Made by a program: the position numbers and the translations under genes. From CAZVVG01 sp964630615 (lineage in GTDB: Bacteria > Patescibacteriota > Minisyncoccia > Moranbacterales > UBA2206): 11,294 nucleotides of DNA. Shown here one piece after another: positions 1 to 6,132 of the stretch; position 1 is the stretch's first letter; each line of letters starts with the position of its first letter. Under the pieces are notes generated by a model, which was not told the origin of the DNA, searched no databases, and saw only the letters and a program-made list of their open reading frames with translations. The stretch spans positions 1-11,294 of the forward strand of contig CAZVVG010000021.1 in the NCBI GenBank assembly GCA_964630615.1, given 5' to 3'.

Positions 1-54
1 TATAAAGGCCGGGAGGTTATTAATACTTTAAAAAAGTTAAAAAAGAAAAAGTAA
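1..54 (+). CDS. rpmF: 50S ribosomal protein L32, C-terminal end (partial)
   Basis: The first frame is open from base 1 to a TAA at 52-54 and reads YKGREVINTLKKLKKKK. The YKGREVI segment matches the usual L32 C-terminus, where it follows the last zinc-binding cysteine (CG-YKGREVI in the zinc-binding form). L32 is a small protein of the large ribosomal subunit. The zinc-finger part lies off the left edge, so only the end can be judged. A lysine-rich tail after the conserved block is acceptable in this family. The rpmF-nusB-rnc order is a plausible translation and RNA-processing cluster. The call rests on 17 residues and on context. Confidence 0.7.
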   Translation, partial: YKGREVINTLKKLKKKK

Positions 55-190
55 GGAGATCCCGAAACAAGTTCGGGATGACATTTATAGAAAGTTTGGG
101 ATGAAAGAATAAAAAGATACTGAAACAAGTTCAGCATGACAGATTGAAAAAAGTATCATCCCGAATTTATTTCAGCCTGTCGGCTAGAAT
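55..190. repeat. Array of three short REP-like hairpin repeats
   Basis: Three related units lie between rpmF and nusB. Unit one (59-79) is ATCCCGAA-ACAAG-TTCGGGAT, a perfect 8-bp inverted repeat. Unit two (118-137) has the same ACAAG loop with arms CTGAA/TTCAG. Unit three (156-175) is a decayed copy in the opposite orientation (TCATCCCGAATTTATTTCAG). A fragment, TTTGGGATGA, lies near 95-104, and half of a GCCTGTCGGC repeat follows at 176-185. Units of the form 'cctgaaacaagttcagg' are common dispersed intergenic repeats in bacteria. No gene is visible in 55-225. Confidence 0.7.
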
Positions 191-225
191 CTCAAATTTG
201 AAATAATTCACCACCCATAAACCTT

Positions 226-687
226 ATGGCCAATCGGCACCTTTCCCGTTCCATTGCGATGCAATCCCTTTATGAGTGGGATTTTAAGGGTCAGGACAAT
301 GAACATTTGCAGGAGATAATCCAGCGCAACCTGGCGGAATTCGGTCCAGGTCTGGAGGATACCTCTTTTGTTTTTTCTTTGGTGGAAAATACCCTTAAAA
401 ACCGGGAAAAAATTGACCAGCTGATAGAAAAATGCGCACCCGAATGGCCGCTCAGCCAGGTAACGCCGGTGGGTCGGAACATCCTCAGGTTGGGCATCTA
501 CGAAATTTTGTTCGGCAACTATGAAGAAGTGCCTCCCAAAGTGGCGATCAACGAGGCGATCGAACTGGCTAAATCTTTTGGCGGGGAATCTTCCGGTCGC
601 TTCATTAACGGCGTCTTAGGGACGATTTACCGCGAATTGGGAGAACCGATGAAAGACGATGAGAGCAAAAAGAATAGTGACAAATGA
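226..687 (+). CDS. nusB: Transcription antitermination factor NusB
   Basis: A 153-residue all-helical protein of normal NusB length. It opens with the family pattern of a basic N-terminus followed by AMQSLYEWDF, and carries the conserved C-terminal blocks LRLGIYEIL (about 88-96), VAINEAIELAKSFGGESSGRFINGVLG (about 106-132) typical of the NusB/RsmB fold. NusB binds boxA RNA together with S10 (NusE) and helps polymerase read through the rRNA operons. The ATG at 226 has no clear Shine-Dalgarno. The last residues (NSDK) and the TGA stop lie inside a dispersed 'tgacaaatgac' repeat, so the original C-terminus may have been replaced by repeat sequence. rnc follows immediately. Confidence 0.95.
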   Translation: MANRHLSRSIAMQSLYEWDFKGQDNEHLQEIIQRNLAEFGPGLEDTSFVFSLVENTLKNREKIDQLIEKCAPEWPLSQVTPVGRNILRLGIYEILFGNYEEVPPKVAINEAIELAKSFGGESSGRFINGVLGTIYRELGEPMKDDESKKNSDK

Positions 688-715
688 CAAAGGACCAATG
701 ACCCATGACAAATTT
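678..715. repeat. Dispersed 'tgacaaatgacaaaggac' word repeat, copy 1
   Basis: A 25-base block at 678-702 recurs at 1858-1882 with one mismatch (C/G after 'aaaggac'). Both copies are followed by further 'aatgac/catgac' words. This copy supplies the nusB stop codon and the bases just before the rnc start. Such low-complexity 'atgac' words are seen between genes in this kind of genome, which is recollection rather than a search result. Confidence 0.7.
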
Positions 716-1405
716 ATGATGGAAAATTTAGCGAAGAAGCTGGGGGTAAAGTTTAATGACATCAATTTATTAAAACAGGCGCTGACGCACCGTTCCTATC
801 TTAACGAACACCGCGGACGGGGTTTGGAGCATAACGAGCGGCTAGAATTTCTGGGCGACGCGGTTTTGGAATTGGTGGTAACAGAACACCTGTATAAAAA
901 CTACAAAAATCCGGAAGGGGAACTGACCAACTGGCGAGCGGCGCTGGTGAACGGAGAAATGCTCGCTCAAATTTCCAAAAAACTGGGAGTGGAAGATTAT
1001 TTGTTGATGAGCAAAGGCGAGGCCAAGGACAAGGGTCGGGCGCGCCAGTATCTTCTAGCCAACGCCCTGGAAGCCATTGTCGGGTCAATTTATCTTGATC
1101 AAAAAGGAAAAGGTTTCACCGTGGCCCAAAAGTTCATTGAAAAAAATCTTTTGGGAGAACTCAAGGTCATTATTGCCAACAAATCCTATATGGATCCCAA
1201 AAGTCGTTTTCAGGAACGCGCCCAGGAAAAAGCGGGCGTTACACCTTCTTATCGGGTTTTGCGGGAAAGCGGACCGGACCACGATAAAAAATTTTTAGTC
1301 GGAGTTTTTTTAGGGGAAGAATTAGTGTCCAAAGGCGCGGGCGCTTCCAAGCAGGAAGCTCAAAAGAACGCAGCGTCTCAAGCGCTCAGTGCCAAGGGCT
1401 GGTAG
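716..1405 (+). CDS. rnc: Ribonuclease III
   Basis: RNase III cleaves double-stranded RNA in rRNA and mRNA processing. From the ATG at 716 the protein has 229 residues, the usual length. The RIIID signature NERLEFLGDAVLEL is at 40-53, the second metal-site segment LLANALEAIVGSIYLD at about 113-128, and a double-stranded-RNA-binding domain occupies about 155-228 (DPKSRFQERAQ... GASKQEAQKNAASQAL). At the position of E. coli D114 this protein has N116, while the critical glutamate is kept (E119). The frame is open back to an ATG at 659, and another ATG lies at 698, but those extra residues are encoded by nusB overlap and repeat DNA, so 716 or 719 is preferred. No strong Shine-Dalgarno marks any of these starts. 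Confidence 0.95.
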   Translation: MMENLAKKLGVKFNDINLLKQALTHRSYLNEHRGRGLEHNERLEFLGDAVLELVVTEHLYKNYKNPEGELTNWRAALVNGEMLAQISKKLGVEDYLLMSKGEAKDKGRARQYLLANALEAIVGSIYLDQKGKGFTVAQKFIEKNLLGELKVIIANKSYMDPKSRFQERAQEKAGVTPSYRVLRESGPDHDKKFLVGVFLGEELVSKGAGASKQEAQKNAASQALSAKGW

Positions 1406-1655
1406 GCGGTTTTTTGAAAAAATAGCGAAAAAGAAAGGAGGTGAGCGGCCAAAAACGCGAAGGGATTTTACGATAAACACCATCCCCATTTCCGGGGACA
1501 GCTAAGGAGGGGTGATTTGGTTTTTTGCCTGGTTCAAAGAGAAAGTAACTTTCCCGTTCGGGTCAAAATTTCAGTTTTGATTCAGGCCAAAAAACAGCAT
1601 CCCAAAGGGACAAGGCAATTTTAAAAGATAGGCCTTGTTCGGAAAGGAGGCAAAG

Positions 1656-1724
1656 ATGGATCGCTCATTTTTTCCAAGCAGGCGCATTTCTTGGGTAAGA
1701 GGAAAGGAGGTGATCCTCATCTAA
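1656..1724 (+). CDS. Possible 22-codon micro-ORF with strong Shine-Dalgarno
   Basis: GAAAGGAGG at 1642-1650 is followed five bases later by ATG, opening a 22-codon frame (MDRSFFPSRR...) that ends TAA at 1722-1724. It is basic in its first half and hydrophobic at its end. The last codons run through the next GAAAGGAGGTGATCC block. The spacing is ideal, which is unusual here since most genes in the window lack a clear Shine-Dalgarno. There is no homology I recognise, and it sits inside the structured segment, so it may be only a chance frame or a regulatory leader peptide. Confidence 0.22.
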   Translation: MDRSFFPSRRISWVRGKEVILI

Positions 1725-1810
1725 GGCACTTATTTTTGGTGCCTAGAGAGCCTTTTTTTGGCTTTCCCTAGGGCTAATCACCCCGGGTTGGGACGGGAAT
1801 TTCTCGTGAT

Positions 1811-1858
1811 AATTTTAAAGGAGACTGGGCTCTCAGCCAGACAGTCTCCTTTTAAAAT
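1811..1858 (+). terminator. Intrinsic terminator after the rnc-smc structured segment
   Basis: The arms aaaggagactg and cagtctcctttt pair over at least 11 bp and extend with attttaaa/ttttaaaat (one bulge). The apical part contains a further ggct-ctc-agcc hairpin. The T run on the plus strand is only four bases, so efficiency is uncertain. Confidence 0.65.
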
Positions 1859-1900
1859 GACAAATGACAAAGGACGAATGACGAATGAACAATGACGAAT
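1858..1900. repeat. Dispersed 'tgacaaatgacaaaggac' word repeat, copy 2
   Basis: The first 25 bases match 678-702 with one mismatch. They are followed by more 'gaatgac/gaacaatgac' words up to about 1900. The copy lies directly after the terminator and before the smc promoter. Confidence 0.7.
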
Positions 1901-1929
1901 ATTAATGGATTAAGAACTTGGATAGGGAT

Positions 1930-1958
1930 TTTTCTTTCAAGAAAAAATATTGTATAAT
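1930..1958 (+). promoter_or_regulatory. Probable smc promoter
   Basis: TATAAT at 1953-1958 is a perfect -10 box, 41 bases before the smc ATG. The -35 position (about 1930-1935, TTTTCT) is poor, so the call rests on the -10 box and on its location after a terminator. The leader would be about 34 nt, with no clear Shine-Dalgarno. Confidence 0.5.
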
Positions 1959-1998
1959 TAGACAAGCGTGAATAAATGACTTTACGTTTTGTTTTATT

Positions 1999-4314
1999 AT
2001 GTTTCTTAAGCGACTGGAAATTTCGGGTTTCAAATCTTTCGCCAACAAGACAACGTTGGATTTTTCCGTTGCCGATGAAAATCAAAAGAAGGTAATCACG
2101 GCTATTGTCGGCCCGAACGGTTCCGGCAAATCCAATATCGCCGACGCGATCCGCTGGGCAATGGGGGAGCACTCAATGAAAAGCCTCCGGGGAAAAAAGT
2201 CTGAAGATATCATCTTCGCCGGTTCGGGAAAAAAGGCCCGCTTGGGTAGCGCTCAGGTGACGCTTTTTTTTGACAATCGCGGGAAAAAAATTCCCTTGGA
2301 CTTTGAGGAAATCACGCTGACGCGGAAAATTTTTCGCAGCGGCGAGAATGAATATCTCATTAACAAAGCGACGGTTCGCCTCCAGGACATTATTGATCTT
2401 CTGGCCAAAGCCGGAATCGGCAAAGAAGGTTATGCCGTCATCAATCAGGGAATGTCGGACGCGATTTTGGACGCCGCACCGGCGGAAAGAAGGCTGGCAC
2501 TGGAAGACGCGGCCGGGGTTAAGCAGTATCAAATAAAAAAAGAGCGTTCGCTGAAAAAACTGGAAACAACCCGGGAAAATCTAAAAAATGTGGCGAGTTT
2601 GATTCAGGAATTGGAGCCCCATTTGCGAATGCTCAAGCGTCAGTCCGATCGGGCGCAAAAAGGCGAACAACTTTCCCAGAATCTCAAGGAAAAGCAAGAG
2701 CGCCTTTTTTCTTTTCTTTGGTATTCCTTTCAGTCAGAAAAAGAAAATTTTTCCCGGGAGAAAAATGACTTGGGAATTAAGACGATGAACCTTCAGCGGG
2801 AAGCAGACAAAATTTCAGACCAGCTGAATCGGGAAGCCCGAATCAATCAAGAGCAAGCCGGACCGAGAAAAGGAGAACAAAAAAAGGAAGAACTGGAAAA
2901 AGAAATTAACCAGAAAGAAAAAGAGCTTTTAGTGACGGAAGCACGGATCGAAATTGAGAAAGAAAAAGAGGCGCAGCGAAGAGTCTCCCGGATTATTCCG
3001 GTGGATCTCAAGTATGTCCGGGAGCGATTGGAAAAAATTAAAACCCAGCAGGAAGAGTTAATTCTGCGGTTGGAGAAAGTCCAAAAACTAGAAGACCTGG
3101 AAGCTCTCAAAACTTTAGCCAAAGATTTACGCCAAAAAATTTCGGAACTTTATGTTCAGTCGGAGCGGGGCGAGGTGGAAATAAGAAACGAAGAAGCGGC
3201 GCTGGCGGCCGCCACCGCAAACAAGGTCAAGGCGGACTTATTAGCTCATAAAGCCGATTTAGAGTCTAAAATAAGCCATTTAAATGCACTTCGCGAAGAA
3301 GCGAAAAAAGAAATTGAGGCGGAGATTAAAAGGGAACGTGAAGCCCGCCAGCATTTTTTTGAGTTGGAAAGAAGCTTGTACTCGAAACAAGACGAATTAA
3401 ACAAACTCAAGGATCAGTTCAACGAGTCCAAGATAAAATTGGCTCGAGTAGAAGTGCGGGAAGAAGATCTACGCGCGGAGATTCAGGAAGAATTGCGCGT
3501 GGAGCCCAAAGGACTGAAGCCCGTAGAAGGAACAGTTGAACGGGAGGTTTTGGAAAAAGAGATTGGCCGGCTGAAGTTTCAATTGGAACAGGTCGGAGGG
3601 ATTGATCCGCTAGTGAGAAAAGAATACGAAGAAACCAAGGAGCGTTTTGAATTCTTGACTCAAGAGTCTCAAGATTTGGAAAAAGCCATCCATTCGCTGC
3701 GGGAAGTAATTCGCGAAATGGAAACGAAAATCAACCAGGTCTTTGCCCAAGCCTTTGAAGAAATTAACAAAGAATTCACAAAATATTTTCGGATTATTTT
3801 CGGCGGAGGTAACGCGCATCTTTCCAAGATTAAAATTTCTTCAAGCGCCAGGGCCAAAAAATCGGTGACGGAAGAAGAAGGAGGAGAGGTGGATGATTTG
3901 TCGGAAGAAGAGGCGCCCGAACAAAACTACCAAGAAGAAATCGGAGTGGAAATTTTTGCTTGTCCTCCAGGCAAAAGAATCAGCCATCTTTCGATGCTCT
4001 CCGGTGGAGAGCGATCGCTTACCGCGCTAGCCCTTCTTTTTGCCATTATTGCCTATAACCCGCCGCCTTTTTCCGTTTTGGACGAAGTGGAGGCGGCCTT
4101 GGATGAGGCCAACTCCCGGCGCTTCGGAAGGATTTTGAGCGAGTTGGCGGAAAATACGCAGTTTGTTCTCATTACCCACAATCGGGAAACCATGCGCCAA
4201 GCCGACCTGCTTTACGGAGTTACTATGGGCGAAGAAGGCATTTCCAAGCTTCTTTCCGTGCGCTTGGATCAGATCGGACAGGGAGGAAAAATTCTGAAAG
4301 CCGCTACCGGTTGA
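1999..4314 (+). CDS. smc: Chromosome segregation ATPase SMC, short hinge-less form
   Basis: SMC proteins organise and segregate chromosomes. This one has 771 residues against about 1150-1200 for typical bacterial SMC. The N-terminal head opens with MFLKRLEISGFKSFANKT and carries Walker A GPNGSGKSN at 38-46. The C-terminal head has the signature LSGGER at 667-672, Walker B ending in LDE at 694-696, and the switch histidine H727 in ITHN. Two coiled-coil arms fill roughly 170-600. I see no SMC hinge domain between them and no CxxC zinc hook; the only helix break is near RIIPVDL (331-337). An acidic insertion lies at about 621-647, just before the signature. Both head halves are intact, so this looks like a working family variant rather than a deletion. 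Its own promoter lies upstream, and the rpsP promoter overlaps its stop codon. Confidence 0.93.
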   Translation: MFLKRLEISGFKSFANKTTLDFSVADENQKKVITAIVGPNGSGKSNIADAIRWAMGEHSMKSLRGKKSEDIIFAGSGKKARLGSAQVTLFFDNRGKKIPLDFEEITLTRKIFRSGENEYLINKATVRLQDIIDLLAKAGIGKEGYAVINQGMSDAILDAAPAERRLALEDAAGVKQYQIKKERSLKKLETTRENLKNVASLIQELEPHLRMLKRQSDRAQKGEQLSQNLKEKQERLFSFLWYSFQSEKENFSREKNDLGIKTMNLQREADKISDQLNREARINQEQAGPRKGEQKKEELEKEINQKEKELLVTEARIEIEKEKEAQRRVSRIIPVDLKYVRERLEKIKTQQEELILRLEKVQKLEDLEALKTLAKDLRQKISELYVQSERGEVEIRNEEAALAAATANKVKADLLAHKADLESKISHLNALREEAKKEIEAEIKREREARQHFFELERSLYSKQDELNKLKDQFNESKIKLARVEVREEDLRAEIQEELRVEPKGLKPVEGTVEREVLEKEIGRLKFQLEQVGGIDPLVRKEYEETKERFEFLTQESQDLEKAIHSLREVIREMETKINQVFAQAFEEINKEFTKYFRIIFGGGNAHLSKIKISSSARAKKSVTEEEGGEVDDLSEEEAPEQNYQEEIGVEIFACPPGKRISHLSMLSGGERSLTALALLFAIIAYNPPPFSVLDEVEAALDEANSRRFGRILSELAENTQFVLITHNRETMRQADLLYGVTMGEEGISKLLSVRLDQIGQGGKILKAATG

Positions 4315-4338
4315 CAATTTTTTGTTTTAAGTTAAAAT
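4311..4338 (+). promoter_or_regulatory. Strong sigma70-type promoter for rpsP
   Basis: TTGACA at 4311-4316 and TAAAAT at 4333-4338 are separated by 16 bases. The -35 box contains the smc stop codon (TGA 4312-4314). The start point would be near 4345, leaving a leader of about 68 nt before rpsP. In the leader aggggt and acctct can pair (about 4361-4383). Confidence 0.75.
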
Positions 4339-4412
4339 GGGATATTAGGGTTTCGTCGTTAGGGGTGAACAATACCAACCTCTTTAGTTTAGAAAATTAA
4401 TTTTAGTGAATT

Positions 4413-4907
4413 ATGCTTACCATCCGTTTCAATCGTCGCGGCAAAAAGAACAAAGCGTATTTTCGCGTTGTGCTCCAGGAAAAAACTGTGGCTCCCAATG
4501 GGAAACACGTGGAAATTTTAGGCAGCTATGATCCGCATCTCAAAAGAGACTCTCTTAAAAAAGAGCGGATAAAATATTGGCTTGACCAAGGTGCCCAAAC
4601 TTCCGATTCGATTTATAACTTCTTTATTGCTAAAGGAATTATTCAAGGGAAGAAAAGAAAGCTTAAGTTGCCCGAAAAAGAAGCAACGGTTTCCCCAGAA
4701 GAAGAGAAAAAGTCTTCGGTAGCAGAAATTGAAGATAAGAAAGCCGCTCCTCCCACTTCTTTAGGAAATAACGAAGAAACCGAAAAATCCGTCTTGACCA
4801 AAGAAGAAATTCCACCGAAACCGAAAAAAGAAAAAAAGGAAGAGAAGTTGTCCCAGGAAAAACTTGTTTCGGATGAGCCGGTTGACAAAGAAGAAAGCGC
4901 GAGTTAA
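4413..4907 (+). CDS. rpsP: 30S ribosomal protein S16 with long charged C-terminal tail
   Basis: S16 is a small-subunit assembly protein. The first ~85 residues are a standard S16: MLTIRFNRRGKKNKAYFRVV, then LGSYDPHLK at about 37-45 and the helix YWLDQGAQTSDSIYNFFIAKG. The remaining ~80 residues are a low-complexity tail of Lys, Glu, Pro and Ser, so the protein is 164 residues against the usual 80-100. Tails of this sort are common in S16 of some bacterial groups and are probably disordered and RNA-contacting, which is inference. The start is fixed by the conserved N-terminus; no Shine-Dalgarno is visible. The gene sits alone here rather than with rimM, trmD and rplS. Confidence 0.95.
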   Translation: MLTIRFNRRGKKNKAYFRVVLQEKTVAPNGKHVEILGSYDPHLKRDSLKKERIKYWLDQGAQTSDSIYNFFIAKGIIQGKKRKLKLPEKEATVSPEEEKKSSVAEIEDKKAAPPTSLGNNEETEKSVLTKEEIPPKPKKEKKEEKLSQEKLVSDEPVDKEESAS

Positions 4908-4924
4908 AATAAAAAAACAAGAAA

Positions 4925-5021
4925 AGATTTTTATTTTCCGCAGACAACGGGCCAGCCATAAGTCCCGTCGAGGAAAAATCCCGAAAGGAATTTTTCTGTG
5001 TCTGCCGAAAGGCAGATTTTT
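4925..5021 (+). promoter_or_regulatory. Candidate L10 leader with attenuator hairpin before rplJ
   Basis: Three hairpins lie in the 143-nt gap before rplJ: acggg/cccgt (about 4947-4969); an arm pair gaaaaa-tcc/gga-a-tttttc with one bulge (4973-4996); and a perfect tctgcc-GAAA-ggcaga (5001-5016) followed by TTTTT. The last has the form of an intrinsic terminator. The upstream gcagac (about 4940-4945) could pair instead with gtctgc at 5000-5005, giving a possible antiterminator. rplJ-rplL operons in several bacteria are autoregulated by L10-L12 binding to a leader. That this is such a leader is inference from position and structure. Confidence 0.5.
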
Positions 5022-5050
5022 ATTTAGCCCAATTAGCGAAAGATAATTTA

Positions 5051-5572
5051 ATGCAAAAAACCCGAACCCAAAAAGAAGCCCTGATAAAGGAAATAGCCGA
5101 AAAAATTCAGAATTCCAAAGCGGTGGTCTTTTCTGATTTTAAGGGACTTTCCGTCAAGGAAATGACGGCTCTACGGCGCGAATTGAGAGGGGAAGGGGTG
5201 GAAATGAAAGTCCTCAAGAAGACCTTGCTGGCTTTAGCCTTACGCCAGGCGGGAATGCCAATTGAAGCCCGTAAATTAGAAGGCCAAATCGCAGTCGCGA
5301 TTTCTCCAAGAGAAGAAATTGCCGCGGCTAAAATAATCGCCAAAGCGGCCAAGAGTAGTGAAAATTTGAAGATAGTTGGCGGATTTTTGGGAAGCAAACC
5401 TTTATCACCAGAAGAAGTGGAATTTTTCGCGAAACTACCTTCCCAAGAAGAGCTTCTAGCGAAATTAGTGAGGTCGCTCAAGTTTCCGCTTTCCGGACTG
5501 GTTCAAGTTCTCGGGGGAAATTTGCGGGGTTTGGTTTGCGCCCTCAAAGCCATCGGTGAGAGTAAAAATTAA
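5051..5572 (+). CDS. rplJ: 50S ribosomal protein L10
   Basis: L10 is the base of the ribosomal stalk and anchors L7/L12 dimers to the 23S rRNA GTPase centre. The 173-residue length is normal. Recognisable blocks are KEALIKEIAEKIQNSKAVVFSDFKGLSVKEMTALRRELR (about 8-46), VLKKTLLALAL (about 54-64), the central LEGQIAVAIS segment, and the C-terminal helix that binds L12 dimers (residues ~140-173). rplL follows 22 bases downstream, the usual pairing. The start ATG at 5051 has no Shine-Dalgarno, and the structured leader described upstream probably controls expression. Confidence 0.95.
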   Translation: MQKTRTQKEALIKEIAEKIQNSKAVVFSDFKGLSVKEMTALRRELRGEGVEMKVLKKTLLALALRQAGMPIEARKLEGQIAVAISPREEIAAAKIIAKAAKSSENLKIVGGFLGSKPLSPEEVEFFAKLPSQEELLAKLVRSLKFPLSGLVQVLGGNLRGLVCALKAIGESKN

Positions 5573-5594
5573 TTTTAATAATTTTAATAAAAAT

Positions 5595-6014
5595 ATGTCA
5601 GAAGAAAAAAAATCAACTGAAGAAAAAGTAGAAGTTCCGGAAAAATTCAAAAAGCTGGTCGGAGAAATCGAAAAGATGAGCGTTTTGGACTTGGCGGAAC
5701 TGGTAAAAGTTTTGGAAGAGAAATTCGGCGTCAGCGCGGCGGCACCAATGATGGCGCTGGGAGCCGCTCCGGCTCAGGAAGGTCCAGTGGCCGCGGAGGA
5801 AAAAACCGAATTTGACGTGGAAGTAACGGCTGCCGGTGCTTCTAAGATCAACGTGATCAAAGTGGTCCGAGAAGTTACCGGAGTCGGGCTCAAAGACGCT
5901 AAGGATTTGGTAGACGCCGCTCCCAAGGTAATCAAGGAAAAGGTGGCCAAGCAAGAAGCGGAAGAAATGAAGAAAAAATTGGAAGAAGCGGGTGCCACAG
6001 TGGCCTTGAAATAA
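5595..6014 (+). CDS. rplL: 50S ribosomal protein L7/L12
   Basis: The flexible stalk protein that recruits translation GTPases. From ATG 5595 it has 139 residues: an N-terminal dimerisation part (LVGEIEKMSVLDLAELVKVLEEKFGVSA, about 18-45), an Ala/Pro/Gly hinge (about 46-65), and the globular C-terminal domain with KINVIKVVREVTGVGLKDAKDLVDAAPK. The frame is open back to 5556, but the extra 13 codons overlap the rplJ end and are not family-like. The start at MSEEK is chosen because the conserved domain begins just after it. A few residues more than average lie in the N-terminus. A clear terminator follows. Confidence 0.96.
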   Translation: MSEEKKSTEEKVEVPEKFKKLVGEIEKMSVLDLAELVKVLEEKFGVSAAAPMMALGAAPAQEGPVAAEEKTEFDVEVTAAGASKINVIKVVREVTGVGLKDAKDLVDAAPKVIKEKVAKQEAEEMKKKLEEAGATVALK

Positions 6015-6030
6015 AGTTGAACTTAAAGAG

Positions 6031-6057
6031 AAAACCCTCCGTTTAGGAGGGTTTTTT
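6031..6057 (+). terminator. Intrinsic terminator of the rplJ-rplL operon
   Basis: AAAACCCTCC-GTTTA-GGAGGGTTTT is a perfect 10-bp stem with a 5-base loop and a T6 tail (6052-6057). Confidence 0.9.
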
Positions 6058-6080
6058 AGAGTTAAAGTCAGACTGAAAAT

Positions 6081-6128
6081 AAAAAAAGCTCTTTTAAGCT
6101 AAGTAAAAGTGTCTTAGAAAAGAGCTTT
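6081..6128 (-). terminator. Hairpin with A-run on its left, terminator-like for minus-strand transcription
   Basis: aaagctctttt (6085-6095) pairs perfectly with aaaagagcttt (6118-6128), with an inner ctaag/cttag (6099-6103, 6113-6117). The A7 run at 6081-6087 becomes a U run when read leftward, so it fits a minus-strand terminator. No minus-strand gene is visible to its right before the scaffold gap. Confidence 0.5.
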
Positions 6129-6132
6129 CAAA

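Larger units (their letters stand above)
1431..1858 (+). ncRNA. Candidate structured RNA between rnc and smc
   Basis: No convincing protein gene lies in 1406-1998. The plus strand has many pairing arms: tcccc/gggga (1483-1498), gaaag/ctttc and ccc-gttc-ggg (about 1541-1562), tcaaaa/ttttga (about 1563-1580), acaaggc/gccttgt (about 1610-1638), aggcac/gtgcct (about 1723-1744), cctag/ctagg (about 1742-1772), and a long-range 9-bp pairing of 1509-1517 with 1776-1784 that encloses most of them. The segment ends in a strong hairpin (1811-1858). Four Shine-Dalgarno-like blocks lie within it. I checked for RNase P RNA, tmRNA, SRP RNA and 6S RNA and found none of their conserved cores. It could be a long rnc 3' region, a regulatory leader or an independent RNA. 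No promoter is evident just upstream, so the 5' end is a guess. Confidence 0.45.

Noticed and set aside
659..715. Longer rnc start at ATG 659
   Set aside because: The added residues come from nusB overlap and repeat DNA, and RNase III conservation begins after 716. It is not excluded by sequence alone.
1431..1858. RNase P RNA, tmRNA or SRP RNA in the rnc-smc gap
   Set aside because: Only GAGGAAAG resembles an RNase P core, and the following bases do not fit. There is no tmRNA tag or CCA end, and no SRP GUCAGG/GGAAG core.
4864..5046. 60-codon plus-strand frame between rpsP and rplJ
   Set aside because: It overlaps the end of rpsP and the hairpins of the rplJ leader. Its basic composition comes from A-rich DNA and it has no family features.
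5556..5594. Longer rplL start at 5556
   Set aside because: It would overlap the rplJ end and add 13 residues not seen in L7/L12; MSEEK at 5595 fits the family.
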